From: Microbacterium thalassium
Lineage (GTDB): Bacteria > Actinomycetota > Actinomycetes > Actinomycetales > Microbacteriaceae
Direction: 5' to 3'
Assembly (NCBI RefSeq): GCF_014208045.1
Contig: NZ_JACHML010000001.1
Span: 1,426,001-1,490,000 of the forward strand
Length of the DNA stretch: 64,000 nucleotides
Position numbers and translations under genes: made by a program. Shown in pieces: positions 28,276 through 37,930 of the stretch; position 1 is the stretch's first letter, and each line of letters begins with the position of its first letter. The notes beneath the pieces are model-generated. The model saw nothing but the letters and a program-made list of their open reading frames with translations, did no database searches and was not told the DNA's origin.

Positions 28276-29030
28276 TGGGACAGAAGGTCAACCCGTACGG
28301 CTTCCGCCTCGGCATCACCACCGACCACGTGTCGCGGTGGTTCTCCGACTCGACGAAGCCGGGCCAGCGCTACGCGGACTACGTGGCCGAGGACATCAAG
28401 ATCCGCAAGCTCCTCACCACGCAGCTCGACCGCGCCGGTGTGAGCAACATCGAGATCGAGCGCACGCGTGACCGCGTCCGCGTCGACATCCACACCGCCC
28501 GCCCGGGCATCGTGATCGGCCGCCGCGGCGCCGAGGCCGAGCGCATCCGCGCCGACCTCGAGAAGCTCACCGGCAAGCAGATCCAGCTGAACATCCTCGA
28601 GGTCAAGAACCCCGAGGCCGACGCTCAGCTGGTCGCCCAGGGCATCGCCGAGCAGCTCTCGGCTCGCGTGGCGTTCCGCCGCGCGATGCGCAAGGGCCTG
28701 CAGGGCGCGCAGCGCGCCGGCGCCAAGGGCGTCCGCATCCAGGTCTCCGGCCGCCTCGGCGGCGCCGAGATGAGCCGCTCGGAGTTCTACCGCGAGGGTC
28801 GTGTGCCGCTGCACACGCTGCGCGCGAACATCGACTACGGCTTCTACGAGGCCAAGACCACCTTCGGCCGCATCGGCGTGAAGGTCTGGATCTACAAGGG
28901 CGACCTGACCAACAAGGAGCTCGCACGCGAGCAGGCCAACCAGAAGCCTGCCCGTGAGCGCGGCGACCGCCGTCGCGGCCCCCGCAACAGCAACGCGGAG
29001 GCCCCCGTCGCAGAAGGAGCGTCTGCCTGA
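28275..29030 (+). CDS. rpsC: 30S ribosomal protein S3
   Basis: S3 forms part of the mRNA entry site. The 251-residue product begins [13 protein letters not shown], has a KH-type RNA-binding domain with [13 protein letters not shown], and ends with a basic then Ala/Glu-rich extension beyond the conserved [12 protein letters not shown]. It shares one base with rplV and one with rplP. Confidence 0.98.
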   Translation: MGQKVNPYGFRLGITTDHVSRWFSDSTKPGQRYADYVAEDIKIRKLLTTQLDRAGVSNIEIERTRDRVRVDIHTARPGIVIGRRGAEAERIRADLEKLTGKQIQLNILEVKNPEADAQLVAQGIAEQLSARVAFRRAMRKGLQGAQRAGAKGVRIQVSGRLGGAEMSRSEFYREGRVPLHTLRANIDYGFYEAKTTFGRIGVKVWIYKGDLTNKELAREQANQKPARERGDRRRGPRNSNAEAPVAEGASA

Positions 29031-29449
29031 TGCTTATCCCCCGCAAGGTCAAGTACCGCAAGCAGCACCACCCCAAGCGCGACGGCCAGGCCACCGGCGG
29101 CACGAAGGTCTCCTTCGGCGAGTACGGCATCCAGGCCCTCACCCCCGCCTACGTGACGAACCGTCAGATCGAGTCCGCTCGTATCGCGATGACCCGTCAC
29201 ATCAAGCGCGGCGGCAAGGTGTGGATCAACATCTACCCCGACCGTCCGCTCACCAAGAAGCCTGCCGAGACCCGCATGGGTTCCGGTAAGGGTTCGCCGG
29301 AGTGGTGGGTCGCAAACGTCAAGCCGGGTCGCGTCCTCTTCGAGGTCGCCGGCGTCAACGAGGAACTCGCTCGTGAGGCCCTGACCCGTGCCATCCACAA
29401 GCTGCCCCTGAAGGCACGCATCATCAAGCGCGAGGAAGGCGACGCATAA
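29030..29449 (+). CDS. rplP: 50S ribosomal protein L16
   Basis: L16 helps position tRNA in the A site. The 139-residue product begins [15 protein letters not shown] and contains [10 protein letters not shown], both typical. Its stop overlaps the rpmC start by one base, continuing a run of tightly coupled genes. Confidence 0.98.
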   Translation: MLIPRKVKYRKQHHPKRDGQATGGTKVSFGEYGIQALTPAYVTNRQIESARIAMTRHIKRGGKVWINIYPDRPLTKKPAETRMGSGKGSPEWWVANVKPGRVLFEVAGVNEELAREALTRAIHKLPLKARIIKREEGDA

Positions 29450-29757
29450 TGGCGATCGGCACCAAGACGCTCGCCCCGAGCGAGCTCGACACGTTCGAAG
29501 ACCAGCGCCTCGTCGAGGAGCTGCGCAAGGCCAAGGAAGAGCTGTTCAACCTGCGCTTCCAGTCGGCCACCGGCCAGCTCGAGAGCCACGGCCGCATCCG
29601 TGCGGTCAAGCGCGACATCGCGCGGCTCTACACCGTCATCCGTGAGCGCGAGCTCGGCATCCGTGCCACGCCCGCTCCGGTCGAGGTGACGAAGGCGAAG
29701 AAGACGAAGGCCAAGAAGGCGGATGCCGCCGAGGCCGTGAAGGAAGAGGCTGAGTGA
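29449..29757 (+). CDS. rpmC: 50S ribosomal protein L29 with C-terminal Lys/Ala tail
   Basis: L29 is located near the tunnel exit beside L23. The conserved helical core ([18 protein letters not shown]) occupies about residues 20-75. The protein is 102 residues, longer than the usual 60-75, because of a tail with the repeat [16 protein letters not shown]. It overlaps rpsQ by one base. Confidence 0.96.
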   Translation: MAIGTKTLAPSELDTFEDQRLVEELRKAKEELFNLRFQSATGQLESHGRIRAVKRDIARLYTVIRERELGIRATPAPVEVTKAKKTKAKKADAAEAVKEEAE

Positions 29758-30092
29758 TGGCCACCACGAAGAAGGAAGCCTCGGCGACCGAGGTCGTTCC
29801 GGGCCACGAGAGCGCCGAGCACGACGTGCGCGACGCCGACGCCCGTGGGTACCGCAAGGCCCGCCGCGGCTACGTCGTCAGCGACAAGATGGACAAGACC
29901 ATCGTCGTCGAGGTCGAGGACCGCGTGAAGCACCCCCTCTACGGCAAGGTCATCCGCCGCACCTCCAAGGTCAAGGCGCACGACGAGAACAACACCGCCG
30001 GCATCGGCGACCTCGTCCTCATCAACGAGACCCGCCCGCTCAGCGCCACCAAGCGCTGGCGCCTGGTCGAGATCCTCGAGAAGGCCAAGTAA
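29757..30092 (+). CDS. rpsQ: 30S ribosomal protein S17 with N-terminal extension
   Basis: S17 is a primary 16S rRNA-binding OB-fold protein. The conserved part ([17 protein letters not shown] onward) begins only at about residue 37; the first 30 or so residues are a hydrophilic extension not found in shorter homologues. I use the ATG overlapping the rpmC stop; a GTG one codon upstream is equally in frame. Length 111 residues. Confidence 0.96.
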   Translation: MATTKKEASATEVVPGHESAEHDVRDADARGYRKARRGYVVSDKMDKTIVVEVEDRVKHPLYGKVIRRTSKVKAHDENNTAGIGDLVLINETRPLSATKRWRLVEILEKAK

Positions 30093-30124
30093 GCCTCGGC
30101 TGCTTGGAACCCAAGGAGTAAGAA

Positions 30125-30493
30125 GTGATTCAGAACGAATCCCGCCTCAAGGTCGCCGACAACACCGGCGCCAAGGAGCTGCTCACGATCCGTGTGCTCG
30201 GCGGCTCCAACCGGCGTTACGCAGGCCTGGGCGACGTCATCGTCGCCACGGTCAAGGACGCGATCCCGGGCGGCAACGTAAAGAAGGGCGATGTGGTCAA
30301 GGCCGTCGTCGTCCGCACCGTCAAGCAGACCCGTCGTCCCGACGGCTCGTACATCAAGTTCGACGAGAACGCCGCCGTCATCCTGAAGAGCGACGGGGAG
30401 CCCCGCGGCACCCGCATCTTCGGCCCGGTCGGCCGCGAGCTTCGTGACAAGAAGTTCATGAAGATCGTCTCGCTCGCACCGGAGGTGATCTGA
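30125..30493 (+). CDS. rplN: 50S ribosomal protein L14
   Basis: L14 contributes to the intersubunit bridge. The 122-residue product starts [18 protein letters not shown] from a GTG codon with AAGGAG about ten bases upstream. It is the first gene of the spc group, but no separate promoter is evident in the 32-base gap after rpsQ, so it is probably read through from S10. Confidence 0.98.
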   Translation: MIQNESRLKVADNTGAKELLTIRVLGGSNRRYAGLGDVIVATVKDAIPGGNVKKGDVVKAVVVRTVKQTRRPDGSYIKFDENAAVILKSDGEPRGTRIFGPVGRELRDKKFMKIVSLAPEVI

Positions 30494-30496
30494 CCC

Positions 30497-30856
30497 ATGG
30501 CCAACATCAAGAAGGGTGACCTGGTCGAGGTCATCACCGGCAAGAAGCAGGACAACGGCGGCGACCGCGGCAAGCAGGGCAAGGTCCTCGAGGTCCTCAC
30601 CGACCAGGACCGCGTCATCGTCGAGGGCGTGAACTACGTCACCCGTCACAACCGCGTGGGTCAGACCCAGCGCGGCACCAAGACCGGCGGCATCGAGACC
30701 TTCGAGGCGCCGATCCACATCTCCAACGTCGCCCTGGTCGACCCCGAGACGAAGAAGCCGACCCGCGTCGGCCACCGCGTCGAGGAGCAGGTCAAGGACG
30801 GCGTGAAGCGCACGGTCCGCGTGCGCTACGCGAAGAAGTCAGGCAAGGACCTCTGA
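30497..30856 (+). CDS. rplX: 50S ribosomal protein L24
   Basis: L24 initiates large-subunit assembly. The KOW motif is at the N-terminus ([20 protein letters not shown]), followed by GKVLEVL. At 119 residues it is in the usual range. It lies three bases after rplN and two bases before rplE. Confidence 0.97.
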   Translation: MANIKKGDLVEVITGKKQDNGGDRGKQGKVLEVLTDQDRVIVEGVNYVTRHNRVGQTQRGTKTGGIETFEAPIHISNVALVDPETKKPTRVGHRVEEQVKDGVKRTVRVRYAKKSGKDL

Positions 30857-30858
30857 AT

Positions 30859-31449
30859 ATGAGCACCTCCGCTGCCGTGGAGGCTGGCAAGATCCAGCCC
30901 CGCCTGAAGCAGAAGTACAACACCGAGATCAAGAAGGCGATGCAGGACGAGTTCGGCTACGCGAACGTCATGCAGATCCCCGGTCTGGTCAAGGTCGTGG
31001 TGAACACCGGTGTCGGCGAGGCCGCTCGCGACTCCAAGGTCATCGAGGGTGCGGTCGCCGACCTCACCAAGATCACCGGCCAGAAGCCCGTCGTCACCAA
31101 GGCCCGCAAGTCCATCGCGCAGTTCAAGCTGCGTGAGGGCCAGGCCATCGGCGCGCACGTCACGCTCCGCGGCGACCGCGCGTGGGAGTTCGTCGACCGC
31201 CTGGTCAACCTCTCGCTGCCCCGCATCCGCGACTTCCGCGGTCTGTCGCCGAAGCAGTTCGACGGCCACGGCAACTACACCTTCGGTCTCCAGGAGCAGT
31301 CGGTGTTCCACGAGATCGACCAGGACAAGATCGACCGCGTGCGCGGCTTCGACATCACCATCGTGACGTCGGCCGACACGGACGACGAGGGCCGCGCGCT
31401 CCTGCGCCACCTCGGCTTCCCGTTCCGCGCCGAGGGCGCTCAGGCCTGA
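30859..31449 (+). CDS. rplE: 50S ribosomal protein L5
   Basis: L5 binds 5S rRNA and contacts the P-site tRNA. The 196-residue product contains [13 protein letters not shown] and the [20 protein letters not shown] segment. In many bacteria rpsN follows directly; here a 94-base gap and then rpsH follow, with rpsN absent. Confidence 0.98.
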   Translation: MSTSAAVEAGKIQPRLKQKYNTEIKKAMQDEFGYANVMQIPGLVKVVVNTGVGEAARDSKVIEGAVADLTKITGQKPVVTKARKSIAQFKLREGQAIGAHVTLRGDRAWEFVDRLVNLSLPRIRDFRGLSPKQFDGHGNYTFGLQEQSVFHEIDQDKIDRVRGFDITIVTSADTDDEGRALLRHLGFPFRAEGAQA

Positions 31450-31455
31450 GAACCC

Positions 31456-31482
31456 TGTGGGCCCGGGTCATCCGGGCCCACA
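31456..31482 (+). repeat. Hairpin in the rplE-rpsH gap, where rpsN is missing
   Basis: An 11-base-pair perfect stem (TGTGGGCCCGG against CCGGGCCCACA) with loop GTCAT lies six bases after the rplE stop. An alternative pairing CCTGTGG with CCACAGG (31454-31492) uses the same 5' bases. No T-run follows. Confidence 0.65.
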
Positions 31483-31543
31483 CCACCACAGGTCGGCCGT
31501 CGTGTAACGGCGTACGAAACCTGGTGAACAAAGGAAACACGAA

Positions 31544-31942
31544 ATGACAATGACAGACCCGGTCGCAGACATGCTGACCCGTCTGCGCAACGCGAACTCG
31601 GCTCACCATGACTCCGTGTCGCTGCCGAGCTCGAAGCTCAAGTCGCACATCGCCGAGATCCTCAAGCAGGAGGGCTACATCTCGGGCTGGGACGTCGCGG
31701 ACGCCCGCGTCGGCCAGACCCTCACGATGACCCTCAAGTACGGCCCGAACCGCGAGCGGTCGATCGCCGGCATCAAGCGCGTGTCGAAGCCCGGCCTGCG
31801 CGTGTACGCGAAGTCGAACGAGATCCCCAAGGTCCTCGGCGGCCTCGGCGTCGCGATCCTGTCCACCTCCTCCGGTCTTCTCACCGACCGCCAGGCCGAG
31901 CAGAAGGGCGTGGGTGGGGAAGTCCTCGCCTACGTGTGGTGA
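31544..31942 (+). CDS. rpsH: 30S ribosomal protein S8
   Basis: S8 binds helix 21 of 16S rRNA; in E. coli it also represses the spc operon. The 132-residue product has [14 protein letters not shown] near the N-terminus and the closing GGEVLAYVW. The first of two close ATG codons is preferred because AAGGAAA lies seven bases before it. Upstream is the gap where rpsN would be. Confidence 0.98.
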   Translation: MTMTDPVADMLTRLRNANSAHHDSVSLPSSKLKSHIAEILKQEGYISGWDVADARVGQTLTMTLKYGPNRERSIAGIKRVSKPGLRVYAKSNEIPKVLGGLGVAILSTSSGLLTDRQAEQKGVGGEVLAYVW

Positions 31943-31949
31943 TCTGACA

Positions 31950-32486
31950 ATGTCGCGTATTGGACGTCTTCCCATCGACATCCCCGCCGGCGTGACCGTT
32001 TCGGTCGACGGCCAGGATGTCCAGGTCAAGGGCCCGAAGGGCGAGCTGAAGCTCACCGTCGCGAAGCCCCTCGAGGTCAAGGTCGAGGAGGGCCAGGTCC
32101 TGGTCTCCCGTCCCGACGACGAGCGCGAGTCGCGGTCGCTCCACGGCCTGACCCGCACGCTCATCAACAACAACATCATCGGTGTCACCCAGGGCTACAC
32201 CAAGGGCCTCGAGGTCGTCGGCACCGGCTACCGCGTGCAGCAGAAGGGCTCGAACATCGAGTTCGCGCTCGGCTTCTCGCACCCCGTCCTGGTCGAGCCG
32301 CCCGCCGGCATCACGTTCACGGTCGAGGGCAACAACAAGATCACCGTGAGCGGCATCGACAAGCAGGCCGTCGGCGAGACCGCTGCCAACATCCGCAAGA
32401 TCCGCAAGCCCGAGCCGTACAAGGGCAAGGGTGTGCGCTACGCGGGCGAGGTCGTCCGTCGCAAGGCCGGAAAGGCTGGTAAGTAA
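31950..32486 (+). CDS. rplF: 50S ribosomal protein L6
   Basis: L6 lies near the factor-binding site. The 178-residue product starts [15 protein letters not shown] and ends in the conserved [13 protein letters not shown] plus a Lys-rich tail. An upstream in-frame ATG within rpsH is rejected because the family begins with MSRIG. It follows rpsH by seven bases. Confidence 0.98.
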   Translation: MSRIGRLPIDIPAGVTVSVDGQDVQVKGPKGELKLTVAKPLEVKVEEGQVLVSRPDDERESRSLHGLTRTLINNNIIGVTQGYTKGLEVVGTGYRVQQKGSNIEFALGFSHPVLVEPPAGITFTVEGNNKITVSGIDKQAVGETAANIRKIRKPEPYKGKGVRYAGEVVRRKAGKAGK

Positions 32487-32488
32487 CC

Positions 32489-32848
32489 ATGGCTGTGAAG
32501 TCGAAGTCCGACGCGCGCGCGCGTCGTCACGCCCGCCTTCGCAAGAAGGTCGTCGGCACCACCGAGCGTCCCCGCCTGGTCGTCTCCCGCTCGTCGCGCC
32601 ACGTGTTCGTGCAGATCGTCGACGACTCGAAGGGCCACACGGTCGCTTCGGCCTCGACGCTCGAGACCGACCTGCGCGCCTTCGACGGTGACAAGACCGC
32701 CAAGGCGCACAAGGTCGGCGAGCTGCTCGCCGAGCGCGCCAAGGCCGCCGGCGTCGCCGACGTCGTGTTCGACCGCGGTGGCAACCGCTACGCCGGCCGC
32801 GTCGCCGCGATCGCGGACGGCGCCCGCGAGGGAGGTCTGAACCTGTGA
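32489..32848 (+). CDS. rplR: 50S ribosomal protein L18
   Basis: L18 binds 5S rRNA together with L5. The 119-residue product contains [18 protein letters not shown] and the C-terminal [17 protein letters not shown] typical of the family. It is two bases after rplF and overlaps rpsE by four. Confidence 0.98.
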   Translation: MAVKSKSDARARRHARLRKKVVGTTERPRLVVSRSSRHVFVQIVDDSKGHTVASASTLETDLRAFDGDKTAKAHKVGELLAERAKAAGVADVVFDRGGNRYAGRVAAIADGAREGGLNL

Positions 32849-33528
32849 GCGAGAACAAGGAGAACAACGTGACCGAGCAGGCAGCTGCCGAGGCTCCGGC
32901 CGAGGCGCCCGCCACCGAGCGCGAGCCCCGCGAGGCCCGCCGCGGCGGTCGTGAGCGCAACCAGCGCAACGACCGCGGCGGTCGCGACCGCAGCGACAGC
33001 CAGTTCCTCGAGAAGGTCGTCACGATCAACCGCGTGTCGAAGGTCGTCAAGGGCGGCCGCCGCTTCAGCTTCACGGCGCTCGTCGTCGTGGGCGACGGCA
33101 ACGGCGTCGTGGGCGTCGGCTACGGCAAGGCCCGCGAGGTGCCGCTGGCGATCTCGAAGGGCGTCGAGGAGGCCAAGCGCAACTTCTTCCGCGTGCCCCG
33201 CGTCGCCTCGACCATCCCGCACCCCGTCCAGGGTGAGGCCGCCGCCGGTGTGGTGCTCCTGCGCCCCGCCGCCGCCGGTACCGGTGTCATCGCCGGTGGT
33301 CCGGTTCGCGCCGTCCTCGAGTGCGCGGGCATCCACGATGTGCTGTCGAAGTCGCTCGGCTCGTCGAACACGATCAACATCGTGCACGCGACCGTCGATG
33401 CGCTCAAGCAGCTCGAGGAGCCCCGTGCGGTCGCAGCTCGCCGTGGCCTCGAGTTCGACCAGGTGGCCCCGGCGCGCCTCGTGCGCGCAGAGGCCGAGGC
33501 TGCCGCTGCCCCGAAGGTTGGTGCATGA
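32845..33528 (+). CDS. rpsE: 30S ribosomal protein S5
   Basis: S5 acts in mRNA entry and translational fidelity. The conserved region begins with [20 protein letters not shown] near residue 53 and includes [14 protein letters not shown]; before it lies a Glu/Ala- then Arg-rich extension of about 50 residues. Two starts compete. The GTG at 32845 has GGAGG nine bases upstream, whereas the in-frame GTG at 32869 has AAGGAG at an ideal six-base spacing. I give the longer form (227 residues). Confidence 0.96.
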   Translation: MSENKENNVTEQAAAEAPAEAPATEREPREARRGGRERNQRNDRGGRDRSDSQFLEKVVTINRVSKVVKGGRRFSFTALVVVGDGNGVVGVGYGKAREVPLAISKGVEEAKRNFFRVPRVASTIPHPVQGEAAAGVVLLRPAAAGTGVIAGGPVRAVLECAGIHDVLSKSLGSSNTINIVHATVDALKQLEEPRAVAARRGLEFDQVAPARLVRAEAEAAAAPKVGA

Positions 33529-33713
33529 TGGCCGCGCGCCTGAAGGTTACCCAGGTCAAGTCCAAGGTGAGCGAGAAGCAGAACCAGCGCGACACGCTGC
33601 GCTCGCTCGGTCTCAAGCGGATCGGCGACTCGGTCGTCCGTCCCGACGACGCGCAGACGCGCGGCTACGTCAAGACCGTCGCTCACCTCGTGAAGGTTGA
33701 GGAGATCGACTGA
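33528..33713 (+). CDS. rpmD: 50S ribosomal protein L30
   Basis: This small 61-residue large-subunit protein has the usual [20 protein letters not shown] and [13 protein letters not shown] segments. Two ATG codons overlap the rpsE end; I use the second, sharing one base with its stop. It shares one base with rplO. Confidence 0.97.
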   Translation: MAARLKVTQVKSKVSEKQNQRDTLRSLGLKRIGDSVVRPDDAQTRGYVKTVAHLVKVEEID

Positions 33714-34231
33714 TGGCTGAGAACGCCAAGAAGGCTTCTTCGAAGAAGCCCGCGGCCGCCAAGGCCGACGAGAAGAAGGACGCCGCGGCCCGCCCCGGCG
33801 TGCTGAAGGTGCACCACCTGCGTCCGGTCCCCGGCGCCCACACCGCCAAGACCCGCGTGGGTCGCGGTGAGGCCTCGAAGGGCAAGACCGCCGGCCGTGG
33901 CACCAAGGGCACCAAGGCCCGCTACCAGGTCAAGGTCGGCTTCGAGGGCGGCCAGATGCCGCTGCACATGCGCACCCCGAAGCTGCGCGGCTTCAAGAAC
34001 CCGTTCCGGGTCGAGTACCAGGTCGTGAACCTGGACAAGCTCGCCGAGCTGTACCCGAACGGCGGAGACGTCACCGTGAGCGACCTCGTCGCCAAGGGTG
34101 CGGTCCGCAAGAACGAGAAGGTCAAGGTGCTCGGCACCGGCGACATCTCGGTGAAGCTCACCGTGTCGGTCGACAAGGTCTCGGGTTCCGCCGAGCAGAA
34201 GATCGTCGCGGCAGGCGGCACCGTCAAGTAG
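33713..34231 (+). CDS. rplO: 50S ribosomal protein L15 with N-terminal Lys/Ala extension
   Basis: L15 is a late-assembly protein of the large subunit. The conserved start [13 protein letters not shown] and [17 protein letters not shown] appear only after about 27 extra residues rich in Lys, Ala and Asp. Total length 172 residues, versus about 145 in most bacteria. It is the last gene before a terminator that separates the ribosomal genes from secY. Confidence 0.97.
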   Translation: MAENAKKASSKKPAAAKADEKKDAAARPGVLKVHHLRPVPGAHTAKTRVGRGEASKGKTAGRGTKGTKARYQVKVGFEGGQMPLHMRTPKLRGFKNPFRVEYQVVNLDKLAELYPNGGDVTVSDLVAKGAVRKNEKVKVLGTGDISVKLTVSVDKVSGSAEQKIVAAGGTVK

Positions 34232-34239
34232 TCCACGCC

Positions 34240-34275
34240 AGGGGGCCGGAGAATTTCGCTCCGGCCCCCTTGCGT
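34240..34275 (+). terminator. Intrinsic terminator after rplO
   Basis: AGGGGGCCGGAG (34240-34251) pairs with CTCCGGCCCCCT (34259-34270) across a seven-base loop, followed by a weak TTGCGTT tail. It lies nine bases after the rplO stop and may only attenuate transcription into secY. Confidence 0.85.
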
Positions 34276-34281
34276 TACCCT
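34254..34281 (+). promoter_or_regulatory. Possible secY promoter overlapping the terminator
   Basis: TTTCGC (34254-34259) and TACCCT (34276-34281) are 16 bases apart. The match is modest; it is listed because secY follows a terminator and needs either read-through or its own promoter. Confidence 0.3.
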
Positions 34282-34334
34282 GGGAACGGTGCGCCTGTGC
34301 GCGCCGGCTTTCCCCCTCTCCTGGAGGCATCCTC

Positions 34335-35657
34335 TTGTTCAGCGCCCTCGCGCGGGTCTTCCGTACACCCGACCTCCGTCGGAAGATCGCATTCACCCTG
34401 GCCATCATCACGATCTACCGGCTCGGCGCCCACGTGCCCGCGCCGTTCGTCGACTTCCCCAACGTGCAGGCCTGCCTCGCGCAGTCGGCCAGCACCGACG
34501 GACTGCTGTCGCTGGTCAACCTGTTCTCGGGCGGCGCACTGCTGCAGCTGTCGATCTTCGCCCTCGGCGTCATGCCGTACATCACCGCGACGATCATCAC
34601 CCAGCTGCTGCGCGTCGTGATCCCGCACTTCGAGACCCTCTACAAGGAGGGTCAGGCGGGCCAGGCCAAGCTCACGCAGTACACCCGCTACCTGACCATC
34701 GCCCTCGCTCTGCTGCAGTCGACGACGCTTGTCACTGTGGCCCGCAGCGGGCAGCTGTTCGGCGTCACCGGCATCCCCGAGTGCGAGCAGCTCCTCACCA
34801 ACGATGTGTGGTGGGCGCAGCTGCTGATGATCATCACGCTCACCGCCGGCACGGGCCTCATCATGTGGTTCGCCGAGCTCGTCACCGAGCGCGGCGTCGG
34901 CAACGGCATGTCGCTGCTGATCTTCGTCTCGATCGCCGCGGCCTTCCCCGCGTCGCTGTGGGCGATCTGGCAGTCCCGCGGCTTCGAGGTGTTCCTCCTC
35001 GTGCTGGCCGTCGGCATCGTCATCATCGCGCTCGTCGTCTTCGTCGAGCAGTCGCAGCGCCGCATCCCGGTGCAGTACGCCAAGCGCATGGTCGGCCGCC
35101 GCACCTACGGCGGCACGAACACGTACATCCCGATCAAGGTGAACATGGCCGGCGTCGTGCCCGTCATCTTCGCATCGTCGCTGCTGTACATCCCGGCGCT
35201 CATCGCGCAGTTCAACCAGCCGCAGGCGGGCGAAGAGATCCCGGCGTGGGTCGCATGGATCCAGCAGTACCTCGTCAGCGGAGACCACCCGCTGTACATG
35301 GCGCTGTACTTCCTGCTGATCGTGGGCTTCACGTACTTCTACGTCGCGATCACGTTCAACCCGGTCGAGGTCGCCGACAACATGAAGAAGTACGGCGGCT
35401 TCATCCCGGGCATCCGCGCGGGACGCCCGACGGCCGAGTACCTGGACTACGTCCTGACGCGCATCACCGCGCCGGGCTCCATCTACCTGGGTCTGGTCGC
35501 CCTGCTGCCGCTGTTCGCCCTGGCCACGGTCGGCGCGAACCAGAACTTCCCGTTCGGCGGCGCATCGATCCTCATCATGGTCGGTGTCGGGCTCGAGACC
35601 GTCAAGCAGATCGACGCACAGCTTCAGCAGCGACACTACGAGGGGCTTCTCCGATGA
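34335..35657 (+). CDS. secY: Protein translocase subunit SecY
   Basis: SecY is the membrane channel of the Sec export pathway. The 440-residue protein has the expected ten membrane helices, with FALGVMPYITATIITQLL in helix 2, GNGMSLLIF, and the cytoplasmic loop RRIPVQYAKRMVGRRTYGG involved in SecA and ribosome contact. The start is a TTG, supported by GGAGG at 34323-34327 seven bases upstream and by the N-terminal MFSALARVFRTPDLRRKI. Its stop overlaps the adk start (ATGA). Confidence 0.97.
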   Translation: MFSALARVFRTPDLRRKIAFTLAIITIYRLGAHVPAPFVDFPNVQACLAQSASTDGLLSLVNLFSGGALLQLSIFALGVMPYITATIITQLLRVVIPHFETLYKEGQAGQAKLTQYTRYLTIALALLQSTTLVTVARSGQLFGVTGIPECEQLLTNDVWWAQLLMIITLTAGTGLIMWFAELVTERGVGNGMSLLIFVSIAAAFPASLWAIWQSRGFEVFLLVLAVGIVIIALVVFVEQSQRRIPVQYAKRMVGRRTYGGTNTYIPIKVNMAGVVPVIFASSLLYIPALIAQFNQPQAGEEIPAWVAWIQQYLVSGDHPLYMALYFLLIVGFTYFYVAITFNPVEVADNMKKYGGFIPGIRAGRPTAEYLDYVLTRITAPGSIYLGLVALLPLFALATVGANQNFPFGGASILIMVGVGLETVKQIDAQLQQRHYEGLLR

Positions 35658-36262
35658 CCAACGCACCGCAGGCACGTCTTCTGATCGTGGGGCCGCAGGG
35701 CTCCGGCAAGGGCACGCAGGGCGTGCGGATCGCCGAAGCGCTGGGGATCCCGGCCATCTCGACAGGGGATGTGTTCCGCGGTGCGGTCGCCGCCGGCACG
35801 GAGCTCGGCGTGAAGGTCAAGACCATCATCGAGGCCGGCGACCTGGTGCCCGACGAGCTGACCAGCGCGGTGGTGCGGGAGCGCCTGTCGCAGGAGGACG
35901 CCGCAGGCGGGTTCCTCCTGGACGGCTACCCCCGCAACCTCGGGCAGGTCGGCGACCTCGACGCCTTCCTCGGGGGCCGCGGCGAGTCCCTCGACGCGGT
36001 CATCGAGCTGACGGTCCCGCGCGACGAGAGCATCTCGCGCCTCGCGCTGCGCGCGAAGGAGCAGGGCCGCACCGACGACACCGAAGAGGTCATCGCCAAC
36101 CGCCTGGCCATCTACGAGCGCGAGACGGCGCCGATCCTCGACGTGTACCGCGAGCGCGGCATCGTCGACGAGATCGACGGCGTCGGATCGCTCGACGAGA
36201 TCACCGCCCGCATCGTCGAGGCGCTCCGGGCCCGCGGCCTCGAGCGCTCGGCGGCGGCCTGA
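35654..36262 (+). CDS. adk: Adenylate kinase
   Basis: Adk interconverts ATP plus AMP and two ADP. The P-loop GPQGSGKGTQG lies near residue 13, followed by the AMP-binding STGDVFR and LLDGYPRN motifs. The protein is 202 residues with a short lid and no zinc-binding cysteines, as in many actinobacteria. The GPQGSGKGT loop carries Gln where most homologues have Pro or Ala. It is translationally coupled to secY, and map follows after seven bases. Confidence 0.97.
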   Translation: MTNAPQARLLIVGPQGSGKGTQGVRIAEALGIPAISTGDVFRGAVAAGTELGVKVKTIIEAGDLVPDELTSAVVRERLSQEDAAGGFLLDGYPRNLGQVGDLDAFLGGRGESLDAVIELTVPRDESISRLALRAKEQGRTDDTEEVIANRLAIYERETAPILDVYRERGIVDEIDGVGSLDEITARIVEALRARGLERSAAA

Positions 36263-36269
36263 CGTCGCC

Positions 36270-37109
36270 GTGGCGCTGCGCCGCTCCCTCTACAAGACCC
36301 CAGCGCAGCTGCGGGCGATGGTCGAGCCGGGGATGATCACGGCCGCCGCGCTCGAGGCGGTGCGCGACCGCATCGCGCCCGGCGTCACGACGGCGGAGCT
36401 CGACGCCGTGGCGCACCGTGCCATCACCGGGCGCGGGGCGCGGTCGAACTTCCAGATGGTTCGCGGATACCGGCACACGATCTGCGCCTCGGTCAACGAG
36501 CAGGTCGTCCACGGCATCCCCGGGGAGCGCATCCTCGAGGCCGGAGACATCGTGTCGGTGGACGCCGGTGCGGAGTACAAGGGCTGGAACGGCGACTCGG
36601 CGTTCACCGTCGTGATCCCCGATCCGCAGCGCCCCGAGCTCGTCGCAGAACGCGAGCGGCTGAGCGACGTGACCCGCGGCTCGCTGTGGGCCGGCATCGC
36701 GGCCCTCGCCACCGCATCGCACCTGGGCGAGGTCGGCGCCGCCATCGAGGACTACATCGAGGCCAACGCCCCGGGCGACGGCTACGGCATCCTGCGCGAC
36801 TACGTCGGTCACGGCATCGGCCGCAAGATGCACGAGTCGCCGCCGATCTTCAACTACCGCACGCCCGATCGAGGCGCCGACGTGCGCCCCGGGCTCGCGG
36901 TCGCGATCGAGCCGATGGTCGTCATCGGCGATCAGGCGACCCTCGTCGAGGACGACGACTGGACCGTTTCCACCGTCGACGGCACAGCAGGCTCCCACTG
37001 GGAGCACAGCGTGGCCGTGCACGATGGCGGAATCTGGGTGCTGACCGCACCCGACGGCGGAGCGGCCGGCCTCGCACCCTTCGGTGTGACGCCCCAGCCG
37101 ATCGCCTGA
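36270..37109 (+). CDS. map: Type I methionine aminopeptidase
   Basis: MetAP removes the N-terminal methionine from new proteins. All five metal ligands are visible in the 279-residue product: Asp in SVDAG and in NGDSAF (near residues 97 and 108), His in GHGIGRKMHE (near 182), Glu in AIEPM (near 214) and Glu in WEHSV (near 245). There is no N-terminal SH3 or zinc finger extension. The GTG start is seven bases after adk. It ends the secY-adk-map group. Confidence 0.97.
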   Translation: MALRRSLYKTPAQLRAMVEPGMITAAALEAVRDRIAPGVTTAELDAVAHRAITGRGARSNFQMVRGYRHTICASVNEQVVHGIPGERILEAGDIVSVDAGAEYKGWNGDSAFTVVIPDPQRPELVAERERLSDVTRGSLWAGIAALATASHLGEVGAAIEDYIEANAPGDGYGILRDYVGHGIGRKMHESPPIFNYRTPDRGADVRPGLAVAIEPMVVIGDQATLVEDDDWTVSTVDGTAGSHWEHSVAVHDGGIWVLTAPDGGAAGLAPFGVTPQPIA

Positions 37110-37164
37110 GCCTCCCGAGATCACCGGGCGCCCCGCGCCCGCCCCCCACAGCAAGGAAAGAGTG

Positions 37165-37848
37165 ATGGCAGCACAGTCACGGAGCACGAACTGGTTCGCG
37201 GTCTGGGTGAGCGTCGGCGTGGTCGTCGCGCTCGCGCTCGTCGCGGTTCTCGTGATCACCCTCAACAACGCCGAGCAGGGCCCCGCGACGGCTCCGCAGG
37301 CGGCGGTCGTCGAGGAGGAGACCGGTGCCATCGTCATCGGCGACGGCGAGAACCGCCTCGACACCTACATCGACTTCATGTGCCCGATCTGCAACCAGTT
37401 CGAGCAGCTCTACGGCGAATCGATCCTGGCGCTGGCCGAGGACGGCACCGCGACGGTCGGCATCCACCCGATCTCGATCCTCGACCGCTACTCGCAGGGC
37501 ACCGAGTACTCCACGCGCGCCGCCAACGCGATGTACTGCGTCGCGGTCGCCGACGGCGAGGCCGCCGTGCCGTTCATGCAGGCGATGTTCGCCAACCAGC
37601 CCGACGAGAACACCACGGGCCTCACCGACGACCAGATCCTCGAGATCGCGGCGAGCGTCGGCGTGACGGGCATCGACGCGTGCGTCACCGATCGCGAGTA
37701 CGGCGACTACGTCGCGCAGCTCACCGAGGACACCCCGGTGCAGCCCGGGCTCGACGGGATCGCGACCCCGACCGTCGCGGTCAACGGCGAGGCGATCGCC
37801 AACGCCGACATCCCCGACCCGGCTGACCTCGCCTCGCTGTTCCAATAG
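37165..37848 (+). CDS. DsbA-like membrane-anchored thiol-disulfide protein
   Basis: The 227-residue protein has one N-terminal membrane helix (about residues 12-33) and a thioredoxin/DsbA-type extracytoplasmic domain. FMCPICNQF gives a CPIC active site near residue 73, and the cis-proline loop is ATPTVAVNG near the C-terminus. Such proteins oxidise or isomerise disulfides in exported proteins. A helical insertion with a further Cys (MYCVAV) is typical of the DsbA group. The ATG is preferred over the adjacent GTG because AAGGAAAG lies closer to optimal spacing. It sits between map and infA, an interrupted order. Confidence 0.9.
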   Translation: MAAQSRSTNWFAVWVSVGVVVALALVAVLVITLNNAEQGPATAPQAAVVEEETGAIVIGDGENRLDTYIDFMCPICNQFEQLYGESILALAEDGTATVGIHPISILDRYSQGTEYSTRAANAMYCVAVADGEAAVPFMQAMFANQPDENTTGLTDDQILEIAASVGVTGIDACVTDREYGDYVAQLTEDTPVQPGLDGIATPTVAVNGEAIANADIPDPADLASLFQ

Positions 37849-37893
37849 GAGACCTCGCGGTCCGGGCCGCGCCTGACGCAGGCATCCCGGAAC

Positions 37894-37930
37894 CAGAGCC
37901 GGCGTCAGATCGACGCCGGCTCTGCGGCGT
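37894..37930. terminator. Bidirectional terminator between convergent genes
   Basis: A perfect 13-base-pair stem (CAGAGCCGGCGTC, 37894-37906, against GACGCCGGCTCTG, 37912-37924) with a five-base loop lies after the DsbA-like gene and overlaps the last codons of the convergent DUF2142 gene. The plus-strand side is followed by GCGGCGTCTTCTT. Confidence 0.85.
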
